A stretch of 64,000 nucleotides of DNA. Origin: Mycobacterium sp. IS-836. GTDB lineage: Bacteria; Actinomycetota; Actinomycetes; Mycobacteriales; Mycobacteriaceae. The stretch covers positions 186,001 through 250,000 of the forward strand of contig NZ_MBEU01000010.1 of assembly GCF_001954275.1 (NCBI RefSeq). The letters run 5' to 3'. A program made the translations under genes and the position numbers. The notes beneath the pieces were generated by a model. The model saw only the letters and a program-made list of their open reading frames with translations, had not been told where the DNA came from and did not search any database. Each line of letters opens with the position of its first letter. Within the stretch, counting starts at the first letter, position 1. Positions 10,501-20,450 of the stretch are shown in pieces.

Positions 10501-10803
10501 ATGTGCTCTGGACCGAAGCAAGGGCTGACATTGCCCGCGAGCGTCGACCTGGAGAAGGAAACGGTGATCACCGGCCGCGTCGTTGACCGCGACGGCCAGG
10601 CCGTCGGTGGTGCGTTCGTCCGCTTGCTGGACTCTTCGGACGAGTTCACGGCCGAGGTGGTCGCGTCCGCCACGGGCGACTTCCGGTTCTTCGCCGCTCC
10701 GGGCTCCTGGACGGTGCGCGCGCTGTCGGCGGTTGGCAACGGCGACGCCGTCGTGACGCCGTCCGGTGCGGGCATCCACGAGGTGGACGTCAAGGTCGCC
10801 TGA
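10501..10803 (+). CDS. sseC: SseC (DUF1416) sulfur-metabolism protein
   Basis: 100 residues, DUF1416, starting MCSGPKQGLTLPAS, with a beta-sandwich pattern (GRVVDRDGQAVGGAFVRLLD, a carboxypeptidase-regulatory-like fold). Always found next to cysA in mycobacteria; its exact role is unknown. The start ATG 10501 lies one base after the cysA stop, so translation is probably coupled. Confidence 0.9.
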   Translation: MCSGPKQGLTLPASVDLEKETVITGRVVDRDGQAVGGAFVRLLDSSDEFTAEVVASATGDFRFFAAPGSWTVRALSAVGNGDAVVTPSGAGIHEVDVKVA

Positions 10804-10846
10804 CGGCGACCCCCTGACCGGGACGGCCCGCACGCCGGGGGACGAA

Positions 10847-10852
10847 TAGACT
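10847..10852 (+). promoter_or_regulatory. -10 box (TAGACT), leaderless spacing
   Basis: TAGACT ends 7 nt before GTG 10860, the start of the small membrane protein, so this mini-operon has its own promoter inside the tail of the sulfur operon. Confidence 0.55.
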
Positions 10853-10859
10853 TGCCCCC

Positions 10860-10958
10860 GTGGTGCTCTTTTTCGAGATCATCCTGGTCGGGATGACGGT
10901 GTTCATCTCATGGTTCGCGCTGTACACGCTGTACCGGCTCATCACTGACGAGTCGTGA
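10860..10958 (+). CDS. Small single-pass membrane protein (32 aa)
   Basis: 32 codons starting at a leaderless [23 protein letters not shown], then a tail [12 protein letters not shown]. It is almost all one hydrophobic helix. Its stop overlaps the GTG start of the next gene (GTGA, 10955-10958), the layout of a translationally coupled pair. I do not recognise a family; function unknown. The overlap and the good -10 box support that it is translated. Confidence 0.6.
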   Translation: MVLFFEIILVGMTVFISWFALYTLYRLITDES

Positions 10959-11620
10959 CCTCCGAGGCCCCTGACGGACCGGCCGGTTCCGCGGGTTCCG
11001 GCGATCGTGCCGTGGCCGCCGCTGCCGAACGCGCCAAGGTGACCGCATCCCGCAACATTCCCGCCTTCGACGACCTGCCCGTCCCCGCCGATACCGCCAA
11101 CCTGCGCGAAGGCGCCAACCTCAATGACACGCTGCTGGCACTGCTGCCGCTCGTCGGCGTGTGGCGCGGCGAAGGCGAGGGCCGTGGAGCCGACGGCGAC
11201 TACCGATTCGGTCAGCAGATCGTGGTGTCGCACGACGGCGGCGACTACCTGAATTGGGAAGCCCGCTCCTGGCGGCTCGATGACGCCGGCGACTACCGGG
11301 AAGCCGGCCTGCGCGAGACGGGCTTCTGGCGCTTCGTCAACGATCCCGACGATCCGAGCGAGTCCCAGGCCATCGAATTGCTGCTAGCCCATTCGGCCGG
11401 CTACGTCGAACTGTTCTACGGGCGTCCGCGCACCCAGTCGTCGTGGGAACTGGTGACCGACGCGTTGGCCCGCAGCCGATCCGGCGTGCTGGTCGGCGGA
11501 GCCAAGCGCCTTTACGGCATCGTCGAGGGCGGCGATCTGGCCTACGTCGAGGAACGCGTGGACGCCGACGGCGGTCTGGTGCCACACCTTTCGGCGCGGC
11601 TGTCGCGGTTCGCCGGGTAA
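10955..11620 (+). CDS. Nitrobindin/FABP-like beta-barrel protein (DUF1794)
   Basis: 221 residues. After a variable N-terminus of about 55 residues comes a lipocalin-like ten-strand barrel with the G-x-W-x-G-x-G signature (GVWRGEGEG) and a C-terminal [12 protein letters not shown]. Nitrobindins bind heme through a C-terminal His; the ortholog Rv0813c has been described as fatty-acid-binding-protein-like. The small hydrophobic ligand or heme is not decidable here. It is coupled to the 32-residue membrane protein upstream. Confidence 0.85.
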   Translation: MTSEAPDGPAGSAGSGDRAVAAAAERAKVTASRNIPAFDDLPVPADTANLREGANLNDTLLALLPLVGVWRGEGEGRGADGDYRFGQQIVVSHDGGDYLNWEARSWRLDDAGDYREAGLRETGFWRFVNDPDDPSESQAIELLLAHSAGYVELFYGRPRTQSSWELVTDALARSRSGVLVGGAKRLYGIVEGGDLAYVEERVDADGGLVPHLSARLSRFAG

Positions 11621-11679
11621 TTGCGGTTGGCGGCAGTGGATTCCGCAGCCGGCTACGCCGACAGCGTCCTGACATGGAG

Positions 11680-11804
11680 CGGCCCCCGAGCGATGCTCCT
11701 GGTTGGACAGACCGGAAGCTCGGGGGCCGGGTGGCTACGGGGAATTCGCCAGCGCGCGTTGATCGCTAGCTCTTCCGAGCCATTGCAGCTAGCGCGTAGC
11801 CACC
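11680..11804. ncRNA. Multi-hairpin structured stretch, possible small RNA or compound terminator
   Basis: The 283-bp gap between two convergent genes (11621-11903) holds three strong perfect stems. 11680-11691 pairs with 11718-11729 (12 bp, CGGCCCCCGAGC). 11730-11739 pairs with 11795-11804 (10 bp, GGTGGCTACG). Nested in the second, 11764-11771 pairs with 11787-11794 (8 bp, CGCTAGCT). A further GTACGG/CCGTAC hairpin lies near 11853. No convincing ORF covers it. It may end both transcripts or be a stable small RNA; the strand is undetermined. Confidence 0.45.
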
Positions 11805-11903
11805 TCACATGTCCATGAAGCTATCAATTTCGCGGACCACCTCCTTCCTTGTGTACGGCCGACCGTACCCGCCATTGCGCGAGGCGACAACAGAATTCAG
11901 CGC

Positions 11904-12773
11904 TCAGCGATCGCTGACGATCGCCGCGTCCACCAGTTCGGCGAATTCGGCGGCCAGCGGGGATCGGGGCAGTGGCCGGCCGTCGAGCGTGTGCACGCGG
12001 GCGGCCAGCGTCATGCTCGACACCAGCCAAATCCCTTGGGCGGCATGCAAATCCGCGATCCGCAGCGCCCGATAGTCGCAGTCGTAGCCCTTGGCCCGGG
12101 CGACCTCGAACAGGGCCTGTTGCGTGGTTCCCCGCAGGATCGGGTACCACGGCGGCGGCGTCAGCAGGCACGGTTCACCCGCCCCGGAGTGGGTGGCGAT
12201 GACCACCGTGGAGCGGGGGCCCTCCAGGATGTAGCCGTCCGAGCTGACGAAGATCACGTCGCCGGCGCCCTGCCGGGCGGCATGGCGCAGGGCGGCCATA
12301 TTGACCGCGTACGACAGAGTTTTGGCGCCGGCCAGCAGCCACGGCATCGCATCGGCGCCGGTGGCCGGCAATCCGCGGTCCAGCGTGACCGCCGACAATC
12401 CGTCGCGCCGGGCCGCGGCGACTCGTTCCGGGACGGGAGTGACCATCACGTACGCCGTGGGCGGTGATCCGCTCTCGCGGCCCCGGCTGCAGATCAACCG
12501 CATCGCGCCCTCGTAGGTGGTGTTCGCGGCCCAGTGCTGCGCCGCAACCTCGATCGCACGCCGCCAGCTGTCGAGGTCGGGTTCGGGCAGATCCATGAAT
12601 TTGGCCGACTGCGTCAGCCGCTGCAGGTGGGACTCGACCAGACACGCGGTGCCGTCGCGGACCAGTAGCGTCTCGAAGATTCCGTCGCCGCGAACGGCGG
12701 CGAGGTCGTCGGCGTGCAGCAGCGGGGCCTCTGGCGGATGTATCTCACCGTCCAGCGTGACGATCACACCCAT
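11904..12773 (-). CDS. Fold-type IV PLP aminotransferase, aminodeoxychorismate lyase-like (PabC)
   Basis: 289 residues from ATG 12773 (same length as I recall for Rv0812). It has the branched-chain aminotransferase/PabC fold: GDGIFETLLV near the N-terminus, the PLP Lys in AGAKTLSYAVNM, and SSDGYILEGPRSTVV. It is likely 4-amino-4-deoxychorismate lyase, which makes p-aminobenzoate for folate, although D-amino acid aminotransferase activity cannot be excluded by sequence. It is divergent from the folate-binding YgfZ-like gene, which fits a folate theme. Confidence 0.85.
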   Translation of the reverse strand: MGVIVTLDGEIHPPEAPLLHADDLAAVRGDGIFETLLVRDGTACLVESHLQRLTQSAKFMDLPEPDLDSWRRAIEVAAQHWAANTTYEGAMRLICSRGRESGSPPTAYVMVTPVPERVAAARRDGLSAVTLDRGLPATGADAMPWLLAGAKTLSYAVNMAALRHAARQGAGDVIFVSSDGYILEGPRSTVVIATHSGAGEPCLLTPPPWYPILRGTTQQALFEVARAKGYDCDYRALRIADLHAAQGIWLVSSMTLAARVHTLDGRPLPRSPLAAEFAELVDAAIVSDR

Positions 12774-12805
12774 GGTGGTGAAGCTTAGCCGCACACTCGG
12801 ATCCG

Positions 12806-12811
12806 TAGAGT
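12806..12811 (+). promoter_or_regulatory. -10 box (TAGAGT) of the YgfZ-like gene
   Basis: TAGAGT ends 6 nt before ATG 12818, indicating a leaderless mRNA. Confidence 0.55.
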
Positions 12812-12817
12812 TGATGC

Positions 12818-13903
12818 ATGACTGCAGTCCCTGCGCCCGATGCCGGGCCCGACGCGGGTGCGATCTGGCACTACGGCGATCCGCTGGGCGAGCAGCGGTC
12901 CGCCGAAACCGATGCGGTGGTCGTGGACCGCTCGCACCGCGCGGTGCTCACCCTGACCGGGAGCGACCGGCAGACCTGGCTGCACAACATTTCGACCCAA
13001 CACGTCAGCGACCTCGCCGAGGGCGCCAGCACCGAAAACCTCAGCCTCGACGGCCAGGGCCGGGTCGAGGACCACTGGATCCAGAGCGAGCTGGGCGGCA
13101 CCACCTACCTCGATACCGAACCGTGGCGGGGCGAGCCGCTGCTGAACTACCTGCGCAAGATGGTGTTCTGGTCCGACGTGACGGTGGCCGCCGCCGACAT
13201 GGCGGTGCTGTCGCTGCTGGGGCCGCGGCTGGCTGACCCGGCGGTGCTGAACGCGCTGGGGCTGGAAGCGCTGCCCGGCGAGCTGACGGCCGTCCCGGTC
13301 TCCGGTGGCGGCTTTGCGCGGCGGATGCCCACGGCCATTGCCGGCCGCATCGAGCTGGACCTGCTCGTACCGCGTGGCGAGGCGGACGGTTGGAAGGCCC
13401 GCCTGGAACAGGCGGGTCTGTGCCCTGCTGGAGTGTGGGCATACGAGGCCCACCGAGTCGCGGCCCGTCGCCCCCGGCTCGGAGTCGACACCGACGAGCG
13501 CACCATCCCCCATGAGGTGGGCTGGATCGGCGGCCCCGGCGAAGGAGCGGTCCATCTGGACAAAGGCTGCTATCGCGGGCAGGAGACGGTCGCGCGCGTC
13601 CACAACCTCGGTAAACCACCGCGGATGCTGGTGTTGTTGCACCTCGACGGTTCCGTGGATCGACCCTCGACCGGCGACGCGGTGCTGGCCGGCGGTCGCA
13701 CCGTCGGACGCCTCGGAACCGTCGTCGACCACGTGGACCTCGGACCGGTGGCCCTGGCACTGCTCAAGCGGGGGCTGCCCGCCGACACCGAGCTCGCGAT
13801 AGGCGACCAGGCGGCGGTCATCGACCCCGACTCGCTGCCCCCCGCCGAACAGATCGGCGCGGGCCGGTTGGCCGTTGAACGGTTGCGGGGAGGTACGCGA
13901 TGA
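12818..13903 (+). CDS. YgfZ/GcvT-like folate-binding protein
   Basis: 361 residues with the GcvT-like fold and the YgfZ signature DKGCYRGQETVARVHN near residue 248. YgfZ proteins bind tetrahydrofolate and help maintain iron-sulfur enzymes. The ortholog is Rv0811c. Its start lies 44 bp from that of the PabC-like gene, and the two are transcribed away from each other. Confidence 0.9.
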   Translation: MTAVPAPDAGPDAGAIWHYGDPLGEQRSAETDAVVVDRSHRAVLTLTGSDRQTWLHNISTQHVSDLAEGASTENLSLDGQGRVEDHWIQSELGGTTYLDTEPWRGEPLLNYLRKMVFWSDVTVAAADMAVLSLLGPRLADPAVLNALGLEALPGELTAVPVSGGGFARRMPTAIAGRIELDLLVPRGEADGWKARLEQAGLCPAGVWAYEAHRVAARRPRLGVDTDERTIPHEVGWIGGPGEGAVHLDKGCYRGQETVARVHNLGKPPRMLVLLHLDGSVDRPSTGDAVLAGGRTVGRLGTVVDHVDLGPVALALLKRGLPADTELAIGDQAAVIDPDSLPPAEQIGAGRLAVERLRGGTR

Positions 13904-13978
13904 TTGGCGATATGGTCCGCCTCGGCGGGCAGGGGGCACCGGCACCCGACCGTACGGCACGGTAAACTGTCGGCAGGA

Positions 13979-14033
13979 CAATAACGACACCAAGAGATCG
14001 GAGCCGCCTACTCGTTAGGCCGCTCCGTTATTG
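13979..14033 (+). promoter_or_regulatory. Structured 5' leader of the DUF3073 gene
   Basis: A TAAACT -10 box at 13963-13968 predicts a transcript starting near 13975. The leader folds into a compound hairpin: CAATAAC (13979-13985) pairs with GTTATTG (14027-14033); GGAGC (14000-14004) pairs with GCTCC (14022-14026); GCC/GGC closes a 9-nt loop with one C-C mismatch. A GAGGGGG ribosome site follows just before ATG 14051. It may regulate stability or translation. Confidence 0.45.
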
Positions 14034-14050
14034 CGCGAGGGGGTTCCCCC

Positions 14051-14236
14051 ATGGGCCGCGGCCGGGCTAAGGCAAAGCAGACCAAGGTTGCTCGAGAACT
14101 TAAGTACAGCTCCCCGCAGACCGACTTCCAGCGGCTCCAGCGCGAGTTGTCAGGGACGGGCGCCGACGATTCCGACGAGCCGAACGGCGAGGCCGCTGAC
14201 GACTCGTGGGGTCACCAGGACGACTGGCCCCGCTAG
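14051..14236 (+). CDS. DUF3073 small conserved actinobacterial protein
   Basis: 61 residues with a basic N-terminus (MGRGRAKAKQTKVARELKYS) and an acidic C-terminus (DDSDEPNGEAADDSWG). DUF3073 is confined to actinobacteria and has no known function; the ortholog is Rv0810c. Strong GAGGGGG site before the ATG. It sits between a structured leader and a perfect terminator hairpin, so it is a stand-alone transcript. Confidence 0.9.
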   Translation: MGRGRAKAKQTKVARELKYSSPQTDFQRLQRELSGTGADDSDEPNGEAADDSWGHQDDWPR

Positions 14237-14247
14237 ACCACTCTTGT

Positions 14248-14272
14248 ATGCCGATGCGTTTCGCATCGGCAT
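14248..14272. terminator. Perfect 11-bp hairpin between DUF3073 and purM
   Basis: ATGCCGATGCG and its exact complement CGCATCGGCAT are separated by TTT. It lies 11 bp after the DUF3073 stop and 18 bp before the purM stop, so it can serve both converging transcripts. No T-tract, as is common in mycobacteria. Confidence 0.7.
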
Positions 14273-14290
14273 CGTGCTTGTCGCAGCCCG

Positions 14291-15385
14291 TTAGAACCTC
14301 GGATGTTGTCCGACCAGCCGGGCCCGCGGGCCCGCTTTTCCACCCTTGCAAACGGTTCCCAACACCCAGCAGTCCAAGTGCCGCGCGGTCAGGATCGCCA
14401 GGGCGCGGTCGGTGTCTTCCGGCGCCACGACGGCGATCATGCCGACGCCCATGTTGAACGTCTTTTCCATCTCCTCGCGCGTAACCCGGCCACGCTGGGC
14501 GATCATCGCGAACACCGGCGCGGGCGTCCACGTGCCGCGGTCAATCTCGGCGGTCAGGCCATGCGGGATGACGCGTTGCAGGTTTCCGGCCAGCCCGCCG
14601 CCGGTGACATGGCAGAACGTGCGGACGTGGGTTTCGGCGGCCAGCGCCAGGCAGTCTTTCGCGTAGATCCGGGTGGGCTCCAGCAATTCCTCGCCCAGGG
14701 TGCGGCCGAACTCCTCGACATAACCGGCGAGGTTCATCCGGTCGATCTCGAGCAGGACGGTGCGCGCCAGCGAGTACCCGTTGGAGTGCAGGCCCGACGA
14801 GCCCAGGGCGATGATGGCGTCGCCGGGTTTGACGCGGTCGGGGCCCAGCACGTCGTCGGCCTCGACGATGCCCACACCGGTGGCCGAGATGTCGTAGTGG
14901 TCGGGTTCCATCAGACCCGGGTGTTCGGCGGTCTCGCCGCCGAGCAGCGCGCATCCCGCGCGCACACATCCCTCGGCGATGCCGCTGACGATCGCGCTCA
15001 GCCGTTCCGGCACCGTCCGGCCGACGGCGATGTAGTCCTGCAGAAAGAGCGGTTCGGCGCCGCAGACCACGAGGTCGTCGACGACCATCGCGACCAGGTC
15101 GAGCCCGACGGTGTCGTGTTTGTCCATCGCCTGAGCGACCGCCAGCTTGGTGCCCACACCGTCGGTGGATGCCGCCAGCACCGGTTCGCGGTAGCCGCCG
15201 CGCAACGCGAACAGTCCGGCGAATCCGCCCAGCCCGCCGCGCACCTCGGGTCGGGTGGCCTTTGTGGCCAGCGGCTTGAACAATTCGACGGCGCGGTCGC
15301 CGGCCTCAATGTCCACCCCGGCCGTCGCGTAGGTGATGCCCTGGCTGCCCGGGCTGCGTCCGGGGCTCTTTCCGGGATCCGTCAT
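14291..15385 (-). CDS. purM: Phosphoribosylformylglycinamidine cyclo-ligase (AIR synthetase)
   Basis: 364 residues. N-terminal YATAGVDIEAGDRAV, the catalytic region STDGVGTKLAVAQAM, and GGETAEHPGLM are PurM signatures. It closes FGAM to AIR using ATP, step 5 of purine synthesis. It lies 47 bp downstream of purF. A TAGCCT -10 box 8 nt before the ATG suggests it also has its own nearly leaderless promoter. Confidence 0.96.
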   Translation of the reverse strand: MTDPGKSPGRSPGSQGITYATAGVDIEAGDRAVELFKPLATKATRPEVRGGLGGFAGLFALRGGYREPVLAASTDGVGTKLAVAQAMDKHDTVGLDLVAMVVDDLVVCGAEPLFLQDYIAVGRTVPERLSAIVSGIAEGCVRAGCALLGGETAEHPGLMEPDHYDISATGVGIVEADDVLGPDRVKPGDAIIALGSSGLHSNGYSLARTVLLEIDRMNLAGYVEEFGRTLGEELLEPTRIYAKDCLALAAETHVRTFCHVTGGGLAGNLQRVIPHGLTAEIDRGTWTPAPVFAMIAQRGRVTREEMEKTFNMGVGMIAVVAPEDTDRALAILTARHLDCWVLGTVCKGGKAGPRARLVGQHPRF

Positions 15386-15393
15386 CGCGATAA

Positions 15394-15399
15394 AGGCTA
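15394..15399 (-). promoter_or_regulatory. -10 box (TAGCCT) in front of purM
   Basis: On the minus strand TAGCCT ends 8 nt before ATG 15385, within the purF-purM gap. Confidence 0.45.
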
Positions 15400-15432
15400 C
15401 CGGGCGGCGCTCGCCGCCGGTATCAAACGTCG

Positions 15433-16968
15433 TCAGTGCGCAACCGGTAGTTCGGGTACGTCACCGGCCGCGAGATCGTCGAGCCCCGACCCCCGCGCCG
15501 CGTTGGCGAGCATGTGCTCGATGACGTTCTTGCCGAGGGCGCTTTCGCTTGGCAGCTCGATCGGATACTTGCCGTCGAAGCAAGCGGTACACAGCCGCGA
15601 GGCCGGCTGCTCGGAAGCCGCGACCATGCCCCGCAGCGAGACGTAGCCAAGGGTGTCCGCGCCGATCGCGTGCCGAACCGCTTCGAGCATTTCCGCCTCG
15701 TCCTCGACGGCGTTGGCGATCAGCTCCGCCGGTGACGGGAAGTCGATGCCGTAAAAGCACGGCCACTTCACCGGCGGCGAGGCGATGCGCACGTGCACCT
15801 CGACAGCCCCGGCCTCGCGCAGCATTCGCAGCAATGCGCGTTGCGTGTTTCCGCGAACGATCGAGTCGTCGACGACGATGAGTCGCTTGCCGCGGATCAC
15901 TTCCCGGAGCGGGTTGAGCTTCAACCGGATGCCGAGCTGGCGGATGGTCTGCGACGGCTGGATGAAGGTGCGCCCGACATAAGCGTTCTTCATCAGGCCC
16001 TGGCCGTACGGGATGCCGGACTCCTGCGCGTATCCCACCGCGGCGGGCGTGCCGGATTCCGGCACGCCGATCACCAGGTCCGCCTCGACTGGGCATTCGC
16101 GGGCCAGCCGGCGCCCGATCTCTACCCGGGTGGCGTGCACGGACCGACCGGCGATCGTGCTGTCCGGACGCGCCAGGTAGACGTACTCGAAGACGCAGCC
16201 CTTGGGCGTGGGGTTGGCGAAACGCGTGGAGCGCACCCCGTCGGCGTCGATCGCCAGTAGTTCGCCCGGTTCGATGTCACGCACGAACGAGGCGCCGACG
16301 ATGTCGAGCGCGGCGGTTTCGGAGGCCACCACCCAGCCGCGATCCAGCCGGCCGAGCGACAGCGGGCGCACCCCGTAGGGGTCGCGGCACGCATACAGCG
16401 TGTTCTCGTCCATGAACGTCAGGCAAAAGGCGCCGCGCACGGTCGGCAACAGTTCCAGCGCCGCCTGTTCCAGAGTCGAATCGGCCGCTCCGTGGGCCAG
16501 CAACGCCCCCAGGATGTCCGAGTCGGTGGTCGCCGGCGCGGGGCAGCGCTTGGCGATCAGCCCGGCGTCGCGGGCGCGAGCCGCAAGCTCGGCGGTGTTG
16601 ACCAGATTTCCGTTGTGTCCCAACGCAACTCCGGTGCCCGCCGCGGTATTACGGAACACGGGCTGGGCGTTTTCCCACGTGGTGTCGCCCGTGGTGGAGT
16701 AGCGGCAGTGCCCGATGGCGACGTGGCCTTGCATGGCGCCCAACGTCTGCTCGTCGAACACCTGACTGACCAGGCCGAGGTCTTTGAACACCAGCACCTG
16801 GGAGCCGTCGGCGACAGCGATGCCCGCGGCCTCCTGGCCGCGATGTTGCAGCGCGTACAAGCCGTAGTACGTGAGCTTGGCGACTTCTTCGCCGGGGGCC
16901 CAGACCCCGAATACGCCGCACTCTTCACGGGGCGAGTTCAGGTCCTGCTGGGGTTCCTGGACGGTCAC
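15433..16968 (-). CDS. purF: Amidophosphoribosyltransferase
   Basis: 511 residues with a 16-residue propeptide; the mature enzyme begins at Cys17 (CGVFGVWAPG), the glutamine-hydrolysing nucleophile. The Ntn glutaminase domain is followed by a phosphoribosyltransferase domain with the PRPP loop VVDDSIVRGNT. The four cysteines of the Bacillus-type Fe-S enzyme look present (KWPCFYGID, SRLCTACFDG). It commits PRPP to purine synthesis. GTG start; a TAGACT box at 17009-17014 about 40 bp upstream is a promoter candidate. Confidence 0.96.
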   Translation of the reverse strand: MTVQEPQQDLNSPREECGVFGVWAPGEEVAKLTYYGLYALQHRGQEAAGIAVADGSQVLVFKDLGLVSQVFDEQTLGAMQGHVAIGHCRYSTTGDTTWENAQPVFRNTAAGTGVALGHNGNLVNTAELAARARDAGLIAKRCPAPATTDSDILGALLAHGAADSTLEQAALELLPTVRGAFCLTFMDENTLYACRDPYGVRPLSLGRLDRGWVVASETAALDIVGASFVRDIEPGELLAIDADGVRSTRFANPTPKGCVFEYVYLARPDSTIAGRSVHATRVEIGRRLARECPVEADLVIGVPESGTPAAVGYAQESGIPYGQGLMKNAYVGRTFIQPSQTIRQLGIRLKLNPLREVIRGKRLIVVDDSIVRGNTQRALLRMLREAGAVEVHVRIASPPVKWPCFYGIDFPSPAELIANAVEDEAEMLEAVRHAIGADTLGYVSLRGMVAASEQPASRLCTACFDGKYPIELPSESALGKNVIEHMLANAARGSGLDDLAAGDVPELPVAH

Positions 16969-17106
16969 GGGTCGGCGGCTCCCTGGGGAACGGTTGGTGA
17001 CGTAACGGAGTCTACGGGCACGGTGGCCTCAGCGCCGAATTCAGCACGCGTGTTGAGCACCGAATAATACATGTCTTCAGTCTAAACCTGCAGTTCAGGG
17101 TGACGT

Positions 17107-17496
17107 TCAGCCGACCGCGATCAGGGGCAGCCAGTGGTCGATTTCACCCGCCCGGGAGCCCGATAGCGTCAGCCGGCCGGCGCTCTTCGCCTGCGCCAGC
17201 GACACCATCCCCGTGGCGAGCAGCAGCCATGTCCGTGGATCGGCCTCCACCACGTTGGGCGGCGTACCGCGGGTGTGCCTGGGCCCGGCAACGCACTGAA
17301 CAGCGACGAACGGCGGGATCCGTACCTCGACGCTGGCGCCGGGCGCCACGGCGGCGAGGGTGCGTGCGGTGAGGCGCACCGCGGTCGCCAGCGCATCGCG
17401 GTCGGGCGCCGGACGGGTTTCGTCGCGCAACCACTCGGCGATGGCCAACACGGCCTGCCGGGTCTTGGCCGGATCGGCTTTCTGACGGACGGCCAT
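17107..17496 (-). CDS. Sterol carrier family protein
   Basis: 129 residues, matching Rv0807 in length and position upstream of purF. It has an SCP-2-like pattern (VEVRIPPFVAVQC, DPRTWLLLATGMVSLAQA, LSGSRAGEIDHWLPL). These proteins bind hydrophobic ligands; the ligand here is unknown. It ends 138 bp before the purF start. Confidence 0.75.
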   Translation of the reverse strand: MAVRQKADPAKTRQAVLAIAEWLRDETRPAPDRDALATAVRLTARTLAAVAPGASVEVRIPPFVAVQCVAGPRHTRGTPPNVVEADPRTWLLLATGMVSLAQAKSAGRLTLSGSRAGEIDHWLPLIAVG

Positions 17497-17510
17497 ACCT
17501 CAGGGTGCCA

Positions 17511-18116
17511 CTACGCCGATCCGTTCACGCGGGACCGCCGCTGGACGGCCAGCGCGGCCACGGCGCCCGCCTCGTTGATGGCCAAGTGCACCAGCATTGG
17601 TGCGGCGAGGCTGCCGGAACGGTCGACCAGCCAACCGAACAGCCATCCCCCGACGCCGGTGACCAGCACGGTGGGCAGCACCGGCTCGCCCGTCGCGCGT
17701 ACGTCCGCGATGTGGGAGAGCCCAAAAGCGGTGGCCTGCAACAGCCTTCCGCCGGACGTGCCGAAGGCGCGCGCACCGAGCGTGCCGAGCGCCGCGCGGA
17801 AGGCGGCCTCTTCGGCCCAGACGGTGCCGATCGGTATCCGCCACAGCAGCCAACCCCGCGCAAGCACGGGAAGTTCGCGGGCGGCCATCGACAGGCGTAC
17901 CGGCGGCAGCGGGGTCGTCGCGGAGATGGCCGCCGCCGCTACCGCACCCGACGCTGATCCCAGCCGCAGCCCCGACCACAGCCGGGGCGGGCTTAACCCC
18001 AACGACGCATGTGTCCCGACCACCAGCAGACCGGCAACACCGGCCTGCAGCCCCGCTCGCAGCTCATTCGGCAGTCGCGGGCCGACGAAGCTCCAGCCGA
18101 CCAGCGCGGCGGCCAA
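17511..18116 (-). CDS. CPBP-family intramembrane metalloprotease (Abi/CAAX protease)
   Basis: 201 residues, about five membrane segments, with the CPBP motifs EEAAFRAALG (EExxxR), GLSHIADV and HLAINEAG (His plus Asn). These are intramembrane proteases of the CaaX/Abi group; substrates unknown. The TTG start at 18116 lies 21 bp after the purL stop; there is no clear ribosome site, so coupling to purL translation is likely. Matches Rv0804. The next gene is the sterol-carrier protein; M. tuberculosis has Rv0805 and cpsY between them, missing here. Confidence 0.78.
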   Translation of the reverse strand: MAAALVGWSFVGPRLPNELRAGLQAGVAGLLVVGTHASLGLSPPRLWSGLRLGSASGAVAAAAISATTPLPPVRLSMAARELPVLARGWLLWRIPIGTVWAEEAAFRAALGTLGARAFGTSGGRLLQATAFGLSHIADVRATGEPVLPTVLVTGVGGWLFGWLVDRSGSLAAPMLVHLAINEAGAVAALAVQRRSRVNGSA

Positions 18117-18136
18117 CGACAGCGCGCGGAGCCTGC

Positions 18137-20446
<2,310 letters not shown>

Positions 20447-20450
20447 AGAG

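Noticed and set aside
14303..15646. Plus-strand open frame of 447 codons opposite purM and purF
   Set aside because: It mirrors conserved enzymes on the other strand and has the Arg/Gly/His-rich composition of antisense frames in high-GC DNA; no domain is recognisable.
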